Shown: positions 45,469 to 57,340, numbered from the stretch's first letter. The stretch: 64,000 nt of DNA from Isoetes taiwanensis (GCA_021234155.1 JAJEKV010000011.1:16880677-16944676); one strand, 5' to 3'. Made by a program: numbers and translations. The notes: generated by a model from the letters alone, not told the origin.

Positions 45469-45724
45469 GCTTAAATATATTGCATCTCAAAGAGCTAGGT
45501 GTGTAGTGACAATTCGATCTTAGGACCAGCAAGTGAAGGTTACATTATAAGTGGAGGCTACTTGCATTGCTAAAACACTCAAATTATTATACCAACTAGA
45601 TTCTTAAGCAAAGTAATCAAACATGCTTTTCACTAGTTTCTAATTGTGTATGTGTAAGGATTGTGATAGAAAGAAGAAGCGATCAAATTATATCCACCCA
45701 ATTTGGGTTAGACCCTAAGGACTG

Positions 45725-45800
45725 GAAACCTCCCCCATTTTCTTCTATGGAAACCTGTCTAGCTTTCCTTTGAAGCCTGGGGAGGTTTCCGCATGTAATG
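45725..45800. repeat. GGAAACCTCCCC inverted-repeat cluster 1
   Basis: GGAAACCTCCCCC, then GGAAACCTGTCTAGC, then the inverted GGGGAGGTTTCC, within 70 bases. It is a member of the dispersed motif family most abundant at 48.5-49.2 kb. Confidence 0.8.
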
Positions 45801-48480
45801 TAGACGGTTAGGTTTATTCCCTTTTTTCGTAGAACTTTTCTATTTTCATTCCACATTGCGCTCAATCTTGGCGCTCGCCTTGGCTATGGCGGCCCGGCCC
45901 GGCCTGGCCTGGCTATGGAGGTCTGCATACTTTACTGCCTTACTACTTTGAGCTATGGCATCTGTTCCTTAAAGCTCGGCTATGTGGAGGTTGGCATTTA
46001 GCACAGGCAAGGAATCTAACTAGCTTGAACATTCCGCTGCGAAATGCACTGAGCATCCTATTTCTAGGTTCTGTGTATGGCGAATCAATGCAGAGGTCGA
46101 TCATGGTGCTAGATATGGCACATGGAAATGGCAATTACCCAACAAAGATTCTAGTAAGTTTTCCATTGAGCCTCAAGATGTTTTTCCATTTGCCCCTGCT
46201 GCTTCGTCCTTCTATTGTGTTAGTTTTATTTTTAGATTCCATAAGAAAGGACTTACCCTAACCTCATTCATATGGCTGCAGATTTTGCTTTTAGAGCTTG
46301 GGATGTCAGATGAACTGTTCGGATTTAATTCGGAAAGCTTCTTTTGAAGAGCCTCATCTCTAATGCTCAGTTTGGTGCGATAACACAATTTCTTTTTTTT
46401 TTCTTTTTCTTTTTTTTTCAGTTCGATTTAGGGTGTTTTTTAGCCTTTTGTCTGCATTTTACGAATAGCGGTGCATCTATTAATTTTCGTGCAGCTGAAA
46501 CTTGAGCCTAGAAATAATAAAGTATAATCCTACACTCTACAATAGCTAGAAAAGGACAAGCATCATAAGATGGAGCACCTTCTTTGTTTTATCACTTTAC
46601 GCATATGATCTCGTTAAGAAGTATACTTCAATCCCTTAATTCATCTTCTACAGAAAATCTACTTGAGTTAGAGGTATGCCGATTTTAATGCTTGACGTAT
46701 TACCACATAGTACATTCCAGAGACTATAAAATATGAGAATATTGCAAACAAGCCCAGGGTTAAAGTTTCAATGAAGTGAATGTGATCATACCTTGTAAGA
46801 ATTTCTTATCTTCCTTCTGTATTTTACTGTTTTATTCTATAGAGCTCTATGTAAACAGTTTTCTCAAATAAAGACAAGATGTGCAATACGGCATTTTGTG
46901 AAACGATTTGATATTGTGATTGTTTCCTGGTATAACAGTTTGTGGCAAAGATCACTTGAGTTGTAGAATCGGCTGATCAAAGTGGAGTCAGAGCACATCC
47001 GATTTGGAGATTCAGAGGATGAATTATGATGCATCAGATTGTTTATAGAGATTTTTGTGATGTTGTGGAGCTGAATCGGCAAATAAAGTGGAAGTTGCAC
47101 CAAGTCGAATTTGATTTAGCCTGGTGCAGTAATTTGTTCTTGTTGGTTCTGCGGCTGCTTATCGTGATTCGTTAGCCTATGTTTGCTATGTGAACAGTGT
47201 TCTTAGATATCAAGAATGTGCAATATCATATTTTGGAGCACTATTTGCGTCCTTTTGATGTGCCAAAGTTAAGATTGTATTAACAGCATTTGATTCATCT
47301 GTTAAGGTTTTTGGCAAATACTGCAAAGTGTTCTTTCCAGTTTTTAAGCACTATCAATGTTTTAATTCTGATGTAATTTGTATTTTGTTACAAAATGAAA
47401 ATCTTGCATGGTCTTTCATCCAAGGCATTTGATTCTGAGCTTCAATTAAATGTATTTTGGAAGCAACTTGTATCACACCTCTCATAGGCGATTGTGTAGA
47501 TAATGTGCTCTTCGTTGTCTTCTTTGTCATAGCTTTTTGTTCTTTTATGTACAATGTCTTCTTCTTTTGCAGGGCAGGAAATTACCTTTTCATTAGAATT
47601 TGGCTATCTTGAAAGCTTCTTTAAAAGGTTAAGACAACACAGAAGGCAACAAGAGGAGCTACTATCTCATGTAAGACAACTCCTAACAATGTTTGCAAGT
47701 TGTGCCCATTTCTTTCATTCTGTATAAGACAACACAAGGAGCTACTCTCTCAGTAAGACAATTCTTAATCAATGTTTGCAAGTGTATTTGAGTTATGCCC
47801 ATTTCTTTGATTCTTTTCTTGGGGCACATAGTTTTGACATGCTATACTAGCATCCTAGCATAATCATTACTTTTGATTATTTGGGATAATATCCTCAACC
47901 TTTATGCCCAAGGAAAAGTGTAGTATTCAAATAGTAAGTAGTGTTATTTCTAGGGAAGCATACATAAGAAAAATGTTATTCTTCATGTGTTCTTGGAATA
48001 ACTGGGTTCAAATCCCTTGCCTCTCTTCTCTGCATAGATCTAAAGAACAACCAATAATAAAACTATCTTTGATACTAGTAAATTGCCCACCTTCAATGGG
48101 CGTTCCATGTTATTGTTCACAAAGAACTTGTAGTAATGTGTGGGCAGTAGTTTGAAAGTCTCCCTCATTCAAACGATTATCATAATCACCACTCGGTGTT
48201 ATATGGTCTTCATCATCTAGGTCCTCAAAACCTGCAGCATTGTCAACGTTATCAAAAGCGAAATCACTTACAGTTGCTTGTGAATCATATAGAGACGAAT
48301 CAGTGAAGATATCATCTTCAATCCCCCCATACACGTTACGCTCCAAATTTATGAGATAAATAGCAGCATCAAAGGAACAAAAGATGAAATGGTAGATGGG
48401 AATCACAATGAACGAGTGAATCGTGCATGAAGGAATAACTCGTAAGGACGATTCACTTGAAGAAATAGATCTCTATGAGG
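45800..48480. other. Gap with a 100-bp tandem duplication
   Basis: A unit of about 100 bp containing AAGACAACACA and ATGTTTGCAAGT..TGCCCATTTCTTT is duplicated at 47630-47810. A 98-codon acidic minus-strand frame at 48110-48406 (..NLNEGDF.. and DNVDNAAGFEDLDDEDH) is not recognised. Nothing else is supported. Confidence 0.35.
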
Positions 48481-48504
48481 ATAAACTCGTGAGCTTTTAT
48501 AAAC

Positions 48505-49240
48505 ATTTTATGGAAACCTCCCCTAGTTTCTTTGGAAAGTTGGGGAGGTTTCCATAAATATTTTATAAAAAAAATAGTATTGAATTTTGGCAATCATTGA
48601 AGACCCTTCCAAATTTCCATGGACACCCTTCCCATTTACTGGTGAAACCCTTCCGGCTTTCATTAAAACCAGGAAGGGTTTCCATGGAAAATGGAAAGGG
48701 TTTCCCGTTTTGAATCCAGAAGGGTTCCACGGAAAATGGGAAGCGTTTCCACTCCCATTTTTTAATATTTATAATATTCTTTTATGGACCACGTTTTTCA
48801 AGATGGATGCTGCCCATTAATGGGGCACGCTCATAAATATGCACGTCACCCGAGAATTCAAAATTTAATTCATATGGAAACCCTTCCTAATTTCCATGGA
48901 AACCCTTCCGAATTTCTAAGTTTGGAAAATAGGAAGGGTTTCCATGGAAATTAGGAAGGGTTTCCATGAAAAATGGGAAGGGTTTCCCGTTTTGAAAACC
49001 AGAAGTGTTCCACGAACAATGGGAAGGGTTTCCAATCCTTTTTTTTAATATTTATAATATTCTTTTATGGACCACGCTTTTCAAGATGGACGCCACCCAT
49101 TAATGGGACACGCTCATAAATATGCATGTCACCCGAGAAGTCAAAATTTAATTCATATGGAAATCCTTCCTATTTTCCAATGCCATGGGAAAATAGGAAG
49201 GGTTTCCACAAACAGGGGAAAATAGGAAGGGTTTCCACAT
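48505..49240. repeat. Palindromic GGAAACCCTTCC repeat cluster with a 285-bp tandem unit
   Basis: The 12-mer GGAAACCCTTCC (complement GGAAGGGTTTCC) and the variant GGAAACCTCCCC occur about twenty times in both orientations, often as facing pairs around AATTTCCATGG. A 285-bp unit containing TTATGGACCACG, CCCATTAATGGG and ACGCTCATAAATATGCA is present twice in tandem (about 48755-48900 and 49040-49185). The motif does not code for protein. Confidence 0.85.
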
Positions 49241-49244
49241 CTGA

Positions 49245-50200
49245 TCACTTAGTATAAAAGGTACACTTATCCAACATGGAAAGAATGAAATAAATTTCCT
49301 CATTGTTACATTCAATTATTTCCTCATGTTCTTGTAATCGCCTCAGCCGAGAATTACATTTTAAACGAAGCTTCATACTATTTGATGGTGCATTGTGTCT
49401 TAAGTTCCCTCTATTCAAGATGCCCTTCAAGTAGATCCTTAAGTTCGAAGCAATTGTCAACATCAATTGAAGTACGTGTTTCTCGGGGTAGCCCTAAATG
49501 TTGCAATATGTAGCCCCTAATGTTGCAATATGCTCTCCTTTAAGCATATAATTTAACCATAGAACGTAATCTATAATGTTTGTATATGTTAAGATATACT
49601 AGAACATACCAATGTTGCAAAGGTTCACGCAACTTGTGGTGAGGTATTGTTTAAGTTGCTATGGACTACAACTAAAATATAGATGTGATAAGATATTGTT
49701 TAGGGCGCTATAGACTACAAGTAAAATAGACATTTTATGCCCATTGAGGAGTGTCATGGACAAGTGTTGCCATTCAAATTAGATTCTTCAAACATTCAAA
49801 TCAAGTTCTTCATAACTCGGGCAATGCCATAAGTTCTTCATACTCGGCAACTAGCAAATGCCACAAGTACAAGTAGAAGGCGACCTAATGTATGGAGTTA
49901 TAATAATATGTACTTTGAGATGTGGTTGCGGTGTGCATTTTATTCAAAGAATACGGTCTTGCATTGTAGATATAGCTTTACGAATACACTAAAGCATTAA
50001 TACATCAATAGTCCCTTTTTATGTAATACTGGCCTCGAATCCAGTTTAAATCCAATGGACTGGGCTTTCTTAAGAGCAAAGCCGCTTTAAAGAGTCCCCA
50101 GTTCTGTAGACGAAGCTGTTTGGCTTGGAGAAAATAATCTACGCTCGTTTATGAAGTTGAGCCGAGAATCTAGAGCATAGATTGTTCCTTACAACATCAA
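49245..50200. other. Gap downstream of the receptor kinase
   Basis: AT-rich, no supported gene. Duplicated phrases (TGTTGCAATATG; AAGATATTGTTTA) are short and local. Confidence 0.3.
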
Positions 50201-50207
50201 TCTCACA

Positions 50208-51278
50208 TCATGCATTCTCTGTGCTGGTGCACAGGATTGCCACACAAGCACTTGTCCTAACTTCAATCCCTGAATAATTATGCCTCCACCTTTTATCCAT
50301 CAAAGCCTCCATATTAGATACTCCAAGCCCATGTGCCCAATCTACTATGTACACCATTTTCTCTGATAAATTTAATACACGCTTGCCAGTCAGCAGCTGC
50401 AACAAGACTACACCAAAGCTGTATAAGTCTACTTTTATTTGAAAGCTGATATTTTGTAGCGTATTCTGTTCCAATAGATCATAATTAAATACTGCTTTGA
50501 TGGTGGAGGCAATATAAAATTCAAGACTAAAGGTACCTACCTAGCGCCAAATATCCTATAGTACCTTGGAGTTTGGAAACTGTGACATGTGATTTAGCGT
50601 CATCAAAGAATCTTGCAAGGCCAAAGTCAGTTAGGAAAGGATTGAAATCTTCATCCAAGAGAATATTGTGAGGTTTTACATCATAATAAATCATATGAAG
50701 TTGGGACTTATCATGGAGATAAGCAAGCCCAGATGCAATCCCAAGTGCTATCTTATATCTTAATTCCCAACTTAAAACGCAGTTTTCAGCCTCAGAAAAA
50801 AGCAATTTTTCAAGGCTTCCATTAGGCATGTAGTTAGATACTAGCAAGAACCTTTGCACTGATTTGTGGAAGGACAATAGCCTATAATGTCAAGAAGATT
50901 TTGATGGCATACCTTGCTAAGAAGCTGAATTTCCCTCTTAAACTCTTCTTCTTGCCTTGCAGTTTTGTCTTCATGTAATTTCTTGATGGCAACAGTAGAG
51001 CCATTTGGCAGTAGACCCTTGTAGACTGATCCAAAACTGCCTTCTCCTATTTTGGATAATTCACTGAAATTACTGGTGGCCTTGCGAAGGGTAGCATACT
51101 GATACTCCACCAGTCCAATTTTTTGAGCATCTTCATCCATCATATTATTCTTTCGTAACCATAAGATCAACATAATCTTTCTCAACAAGAAGACCTGCAA
51201 ACCTGCTAGTAATATAGGGCAAATAGAAAGACAACTATCTATTTCTGTATGCTGCAACACAATGCTAAGTGTATCCAA
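50208..51278 (-). pseudogene. Decayed receptor-like Ser/Thr kinase
   Basis: Plant RLK kinases sit in the plasma membrane and phosphorylate Ser/Thr. Read on the minus strand: a hydrophobic segment (ILLAGLQVFLL), YQYATLRKATSNFSELSKIG, GEGSFGSVYKG (P-loop), VAIKKL (lysine), then a frameshift near 50875 and LLVSNYMPNGSLEKLLF. The catalytic loop is IYYDVKPHNILLDEDF, where HRD is replaced by YYD while the Asp, Lys and Asn remain. DFGLARF is intact. GTIGYLAL has Leu for the Pro of APE before a GTAGGT donor. The next exon has a one-base shift before VDLYSFGVVLLQLLTGKRV. The replaced HRD and two frameshifts point to an inactive copy. The subfamily (cysteine-rich or LRK10-like) is not settled. Confidence 0.8.
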
Positions 51279-51599
51279 CTATTGAATTTCCTCTACTTTT
51301 AGCCCATTATTTTTGTTTAGGCAAAAAGCTTGTGAATGGATCTCCATATGCTTTGAACATACCCTCAATAATAAATTAGCTAAATACTCCAAGAGGATAT
51401 TTAGCAGGGACTTTAGAAGATCAGATGATCAGATGTTGTCCTTCAAAAGTTGATGTAGATCAGAACACTTTGCCATGGCAAATGATTGAAGAAGCTAGTA
51501 TTCATACATCTGCAAATAAAAGCTGTTGTAAAATAAGAGGCATGTGAAAGCAAGAAAAACTATAGAGATGCCCAAGCTCATGTTCATGATTTGACAATG

Positions 51600-53204
51600 G
51601 CATGCTTACCTCAATCTTAATGTTGTAACTTGCCCATTCCAATCAAGCAACAACAATGAAATATGTTATTGGGTCACCTGCAATGCAAAACTGATTTATT
51701 CCACAGGCCCAACAACATTTGAGCATGTTAGAGTTGTCTGCAATGACATTTTGTATAGAACATTCTTTGTAAACTGCAAATATAGAAGCCATTCTGTTAA
51801 AGCTCATTTAAGCATTCTGATATATCCAATTCCAAATTAGCATAACTTATCTCCATACCAGTCAAGTAAGTATATGAACTTGTTTTCTAAGGATAGCCTT
51901 TTTCGATCTGCTGCAGAACTTGCCCATTGGATATAGTGCAGAGGATCCTTCATCTTTTTTAATGCAAGAGGGAGCATCATGTACCCAACATGGTTGCCCC
52001 ATTCAGCCGAAGATCCCTTTTTCAATATCTTTTCAACTTCCTAGTCAAAGAAAAACCAAAGGAGTTACTTACACCTGCTTATTTGTACCTTCGGGAATTA
52101 AAATAGCAAGATCTTTTAAGTGATTTCCTACTTGAATCCCTGGACTTTTAGTATTCATCAATACTAAAGCTCTGGCCAAAACATCCTCAAGCGGGTCTTT
52201 GTTTGAAGGCGAAGACCTTGTCTTTCGTAGAAGATAGCGCCTGAATCCAGAAGTAAGCATAGCAAGAACTACATCATTGATGGTTTGTAAAAGTCCAAGT
52301 TTAGCATCAATTTAGAGATTAGAGGAAAATCAATTCAAATTTTACAGAAATGTCACCCCATTAGATGTTTGTTTCACGCGTTTCATATCTTCAAGACTGA
52401 CAGTACACATGCTAGATGCCTTAGGCCACTTTTCACAGCCATAGACTCCTTTGATTGGGGTCTGGGTATCAGCGCACCATAACAGAATGGCAAAAAACTC
52501 AAATAGATCCATCAAAGAAATCCAAAACAGTAAATCAACGACCATAATCTAACAAGAATACTAAAAAAGGTTTTTTTCTGATATTTAGGAACTGTTGGCA
52601 GAGCATCAGGGCAATCACTTCTTCTGGTACTTGCCAATAATAGAGACATTAATGATGTTCCATCTCCAAGGGCATGATGAAGCCTAAATATACCACATGC
52701 CTCTGCTTCCTTTGATCTCTTATTTGACACATGAATCTCCCACAGAGGCTTAGAGATATCAAACGGTTTTGCATCCTGACGCTTTGCAATGTACTCTTCT
52801 ACGAAATTCTCAGCCTCCATTTCTTCAGGCTTTGCATATGATCAACAAGGTTAACTTTGGTCAGAATCCAATAAATCTTTCCATCTTTTCCTATTTTCTG
52901 CATTGCAATGCATTAAAATGGCGGGCTTAAACAAAAAAATGGCAAAACTGTTTACAAATTTTGATAAAATTGTTACCATAATGCTAATGAATCACTTATG
53001 CCAGAGCATGGTTTGGTGAAGAAGGCTACGCATTGCTTCCTCATCGATGGGATTTGCAAGTCCGATGATGGCACTTATTGTCACGTAGAAATCTGGAGCC
53101 AAAAACATTCTTCCGGTGGGGGTTATAGGCTCCAATTCTTCATGCTCGGCTATCGCTACTGGAGCTGTTTTGATCCGAAGGCCCTCCATTTTGAAACAGA
53201 GCAA
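51600..53204 (-). pseudogene. Wax ester synthase/DGAT (WSD1-like) pseudogene
   Basis: WSD enzymes join fatty acyl-CoA to alcohols or diacylglycerol to make wax esters and oils at the ER. Exon 1 (about 52990-53204) reads EELEPITPTGRMFLAPDFYV. Exon 2 (to about 52520) holds KIYWILTKVNLVDHM, PEEMEAENFVEEY and FRLHHALGDGTSLMSLLLAS with the catalytic HHxxxDG. Then come DTQTPIKGV and VSLEDMKRVK (52342-52480), TINDVVLAMLTSGFRRYLLR (52080-52290), EWGNHVGYMMLPLAL and ASSAADRKRLSLENKF (51850-52010), and a last piece TTLTCSNVVGPVE followed by an in-frame stop (about 51690-51745). There are one-base shifts near 52830 and 52555, and a second stop near 51640. The active motif survives, but the gene is broken. 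Confidence 0.8.
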
Positions 53205-53419
53205 TGGAATGCTGTAAAGATCGATGGTACCCGATTTGGGTTGGCTCCTAGTGGAAACCCTTCAGAATTACTATATCCTGCCAGAATTACTACATCCAAA
53301 CCATAAAATGAAGAACAAGATTTTTTGCTTCCAAAAATGGTTCGTAGATCTGCAGTATTCATTAAATTACCAGTATTTATGAATGGTGGATCTCATGGAC
53401 CCAAAAATAGTCTCTGATT

Positions 53420-54200
53420 TTTTTTTCTTATGGAAACCCTTCCGAGATTCAATTCTGGAAACCCTTCCGGGTTTAGGGGAAATTTGGAAGGGTTTCCACA
53501 AAAAAAGGAATTATAACCCTAATCGGGCGGAGATAGTGTGAACGACCGAGGGGATGGCGTCTCCTCATTAAGACGCACGAGGATCGGGATGCACGAAAGG
53601 CAAATCTTGGTCTTCGTGCAAATTTAGAGGGGGGCTTCTTTTTATTATTTTTATGGAAACCTGCCCACCTTTTTGTGGAAACCTCCCTTGTTTTCTTAAT
53701 TGGAAACTTCCCCAGGTCATGCCCAGAAAGTTGGGGAGGTTTTCACGGAAAGGTGGGGAGGTTTCCTTAATAACCTGACCCTAAGTTTTAAGGCTGATAT
53801 CAGATCTCAGCCGTTGATTGCAAGAGTGTTACACACTACACATTAAAAAGTGCATAAACACCTAATTTGTTATGCCAAATGACTATAAACACCTAACTTG
53901 TTATGAAAACCACCATAAAACCACTACAAAACCACTATAAAACTCTCTGGCTTAGGTTGTTAAGGCGGACAACACCCTAGAACTCGGGTGTTATGACCTA
54001 CTATAACAAACTCGGGCCTCCGGCTCTCGTTTGTTATAATAGGGCATAACACCCTCGTTCCGGGTGTTATCCCTCTCATAAAACCTCCCGGAAAGTTTTT
54101 TCCACAAAAATGAGAAGGTTTTTTAAGGAAAGTTGGGGAGGTTTCGAGAAAAATTTAGGGAGGTTTCCGTGGAAAGTTGGGGAGGTTTCCATTGAAGTCC
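53420..54200. repeat. GGAAACC palindromic repeat cluster 3
   Basis: GGAAACCCTTCCGAG and GGAAACCCTTCCGGG with GGAAGGGTTTCC at 53435-53500; GGAAACCTGCCC, GGAAACCTCCC and the inverted GGGGAGGTTTCC at 53655-53775; more at 54070-54195 (GGGGAGGTTTCC three times). Between them (53800-54060) is a small run of ACTATAAAACCACTA-type repeats and TGTTATGACC/GGTGTTATAA phrases. Confidence 0.8.
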
Positions 54201-54284
54201 AACCAAACCATATCGGGCATAGAAAAAACCATCGTGAAAGGGGTGCACAAAATTGACCCTTGATATTAAAGCGGATCACCCTAA

Positions 54285-54634
54285 GGGTGCCTCCCCATTA
54301 GAGCAGGAACTCAGTTTCCACGTCAACATAACCGAGTTCCCTTCGAAGAATTGGTATGCGACCATTCCCATCGAAACCGAGTTCCCTTCCTTTTGTTTTA
54401 TTGGGAGGAGTGCGTCAGTGGGTGATCCCACCGGCTGGATCCCCACTACAAGACAAACGGAGTTCCGAACTGGGGTATTCGGAAGTTCTTCGTTCCTTCC
54501 GAAAAAAGGGAGGCTGCCCTTGCCATGTCAGCAGAAATAGGTATTTGGGTTAGTAACGGGAATGGCATTTTTGGAACTGGGTTTGACACATGGCAAAGCG
54601 AAGGTCGGTTTTTGGGCTAATGGGGAGGCACCCT
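54285..54634. mobile_element. PIF/Harbinger-type (Tourist-like) MITE, 350 bp
   Basis: Perfect 17-bp terminal inverted repeats, GGGTGCCTCCCCATTAG and its complement, flanked by a 3-bp TAA duplication (54282-54284 and 54635-54637). TAA/TTA duplications and GG-starting ends are typical of PIF/Harbinger MITEs. No transposase. It ends 54 bp before the CDCA7-like start codon, so it forms most of that promoter. Confidence 0.85.
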
Positions 54635-54644
54635 AAATAAACGT

Positions 54645-54653
54645 AACGGTAAC
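54645..54653 (+). promoter_or_regulatory. MSA-like element (TAACGGTAA)
   Basis: The AACGG core of mitosis-specific activator elements, bound by MYB3R factors in plants, stands 36 bases upstream of the CDCA7-like ATG. It fits a cell-cycle gene. One short match could be chance. Confidence 0.35.
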
Positions 54654-54688
54654 TTTCTTCAGCTGAAGCCCGCCATTTCCCTTCAGCT

Positions 54689-56456
54689 ATGGTGAGCACG
54701 AGATCCCGAACTCTGTGTCAGGCACAGATTAAACAGGAAGATATATCAAGTAGTCCACCACCAAAGCCTTCCGTTACAAAAGCAGAGCCAGAATCTCCAC
54801 CACCTGTTTGTCATTCCGGCGATCCTTCATTTTCCAAAACTCTTAGCCCTTATGAGGCGCTTCGACTGGCTCGCATTGCCGAAAACCAGGTATTCTTTTG
54901 CAGATGAAAAACTGTTTGCAAACTATAAGCAAGGTATTGGGCTTTGAACTGTTGGGGGAAAAAATGTAGGCTCAACTGGAAGCTCTGGGCGTCAAAGAGC
55001 AGGCCGGCCTTTTGTCGCATTTCAAGGTCAAGAAAGCTTATGTAAAGCGTGCTTTAGACTACTCAAACATAAGGCGCTCAGACCGCCTTAAAAACTGCAA
55101 ACCACCAGGTAATCAAGGGTTTAGGGTTTACAGTACGTTCACAGAAATTTTCATTTTTTGATATGGTTTCTCTGTTCATTATTTCATAGAGCCAAAGCCA
55201 GGTCTATACAATGTACTGGTGAAGAGAAATTATTCTAGAAGGATTGGCTCCCTTTACACAAGAAAGCAACGTTTTGGGCAGCAAAATGGAGAGATTAGAC
55301 CGGCAAATGCGCCTTTGCCTGCTGGTTATCCTAATTTGGCACTGTCTCCTGCTCTCAAGTCCCAGAGATGCAACAGCAAAGGAAGAGGGTCTATTTATGA
55401 TTCCATTGTTGGGATTTGCTGCCACTTTTGTAGGTAAACATTCTGCTCATATCTTGCGTAATGTTAGTCTCATTGTCCAAGAGTGAACTTGTAAACGGTT
55501 TCATTCATATGAAGTTCATAAGTTGGCAGGTAAAGGGTCCAGAGAAGTTGTTATGAAGGATCGTAAGCCTCTAAATGGATGCACTTATGTCATTTGTTTA
55601 ATCCATTTGGATGGGCACTTTGTTTCCTTCCTAATGCTTAGTTGCAAAGCCCTCCCCTGTAACAATTTTACTTGCGACAGACCTGTATTTGCTTTGCCAG
55701 TACAGATCATGACGTACATTGTGAAATATCTTCAGACAGAAAAAGCTCTGTGGAGAAGAAGATTGTGAACGTTGTGGCTATAGCGACGTGACAAAACCTT
55801 GTTTAGGTAAGATTCATCATAAATATCAGTGTTCTGTATGACAAAGAATTACTTGATTGTCATTCTTGTTGTGATCTAGGACTAACATATTTACTGAACA
55901 GGCAAAACAGATTGTTCAAAGTGCCATTCACCAACAGGAGTATTTTGTCGTGCATGCCTTAGAGTCCGCTATGGTGAAGGTAGCTTTGCTTTCTGTCATT
56001 TGCCACTCAAATATTGGAGTCAAAAGATTATATTAACTCAAAATTTTCCTGATAGATATTGAGGAAGTGAGGAGAAATCCTAATTGGATATGCCCCCACT
56101 GTTCAGAGTCAGAAGGCAGGGATCCATATTGGATCTGCAACAGGTATGATTAACCTGGTTAGCAGCATGTTGTAACACAAATCTGTAATATATTTCTTGC
56201 ATTGACTGTTATTATTGAGTAACGGCTTTCTTTTTAATTATTGTGAAGCTCAATTTGCTTGGCTCGACAAAAGCTAGCACCAACAGGAATTGCTATATTT
56301 GAAGGTACACACACCGACAAACCTGTCTGATACTGTTCTTGCTGACTCTAACACTTGGTATCTAATGTTTTTGAAGCACGTGCAAAGGGATACAAATCTG
56401 TAGCTCACTACTTAAAAGACGAGCTAAAGAAACGAGGATTCAGACCTTCCAAATAG
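54689..56456 (+). CDS. CDCA7-like zinc-finger protein, 8 exons, intact
   Basis: CDCA7 proteins carry the zf-4CXXC_R1 domain. Animal CDCA7 recruits the remodeller HELLS for DNA methylation upkeep, and plant homologues are linked to DDM1. Exons read from the sequence: 54689-54889, 54970-55108, 55190-55433, 55736-55806, 55902-55979, 56056-56143, 56249-56304, 56377-56456. All introns are GT-AG, and the sum is 957 bases (318 codons plus stop) with no break. The N-terminus is Ser/Pro-rich and basic, with RRSDRLKN. The Cys-rich domain starts SIVGICCHFCRQKKLCG (residues about 186 on) and continues C..CGYSDVTKPC...DCSKC, GVFCRACLRVRYGE, PNWICPHC, then APTGIA and VAHYLKDELKKRGF. Compared with the family, the C-terminal Cys group around CNSSIC is looser. 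The nearest 5' neighbour is a MITE. Confidence 0.9.
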
Positions 56457-56459
56457 TGA

Positions 56460-57340
56460 AAGTCTAACTTGTGGAGAAGGCCTCATCGAACTTGCATGCC
56501 CCGGTGTTCTATGAATCAGCAGGGAAGCAAGCACTCATGTATATTATGAAATGTGCCTGTTGGCGTACCTGATGTACAGCAGTTCTGCAATTTTGATTGC
56601 CATGCTGTGTCAACTTCCGACAAAACAGCTCTGACATAGCAACTATGTTCATGCAGCATATGCGTTAAATATGTATTTTAAATATGTCGCATACCTAATG
56701 GAGATGCTGATGAAACATTGAAACTTTTAATTTTAAGCATCAGAAAGACATTGACAATGAACGAGAAATGTAATGCCTACATACTAGTACTAGTTTATAA
56801 AAGAATGGGAGAAACTATGGGAGAAAGGGCTGTGAATGTTTGTTCTAACCAGAAATGAGCCAACATCTCCACAAGTCAAGTTGTAAAGCGAAGTGGAAAT
56901 GCAGTTCAGGACCATCTCCAGAGAGAACGGATCTGCAATTTTAAGTGAAATCAAAGCGATTGCAGTGTAAGAAATCAGAGGACCAAGTATTTGAAGAATA
57001 CCTTGATACCACTAAATACTACAAGAGGTAAGCATGCTTGGAATCAGTTTTTAGCATTTCTCTATATGTATGCCACCATACTTTCTACAAAACTCAAGGG
57101 GAGTGTCAGTCCGTGGAAGGATACTCTGGGCTGGTCATGAAAGCTGCCAGGCAGCGACGATGTGGAGCAGTTCTTTGGGATTTCCATACAACAATGTCAA
57201 GGATGTTGTAGGATCAGCAGACTTAAAAGACGGGGCAAAAAGAAGCGTCGCCATGGAGATAGATAGATGAGACGAGAGGGACGGTATACATGTTATTATA
57301 GATATATACATGTATGTGCTAGGGTAACCTGCCGGTTGGA
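56460..57340. other. 3' flank of CDCA7-like gene, no other gene
   Basis: AT-rich. A polyadenylation signal is not obvious. No gene or repeat is recognised until the GC-rich element begins. Confidence 0.35.

Noticed and set aside
48505-49240. CRISPR-like reading of the GGAAACCCTTCC cluster
   Set aside because: Copies face both ways, spacing is irregular, and the genome is a spliced eukaryotic one. No cas genes.
55523-55768. 81-codon frame inside the CDCA7-like gene
   Set aside because: It lies in an intron, out of the gene's frame, with no conserved features.
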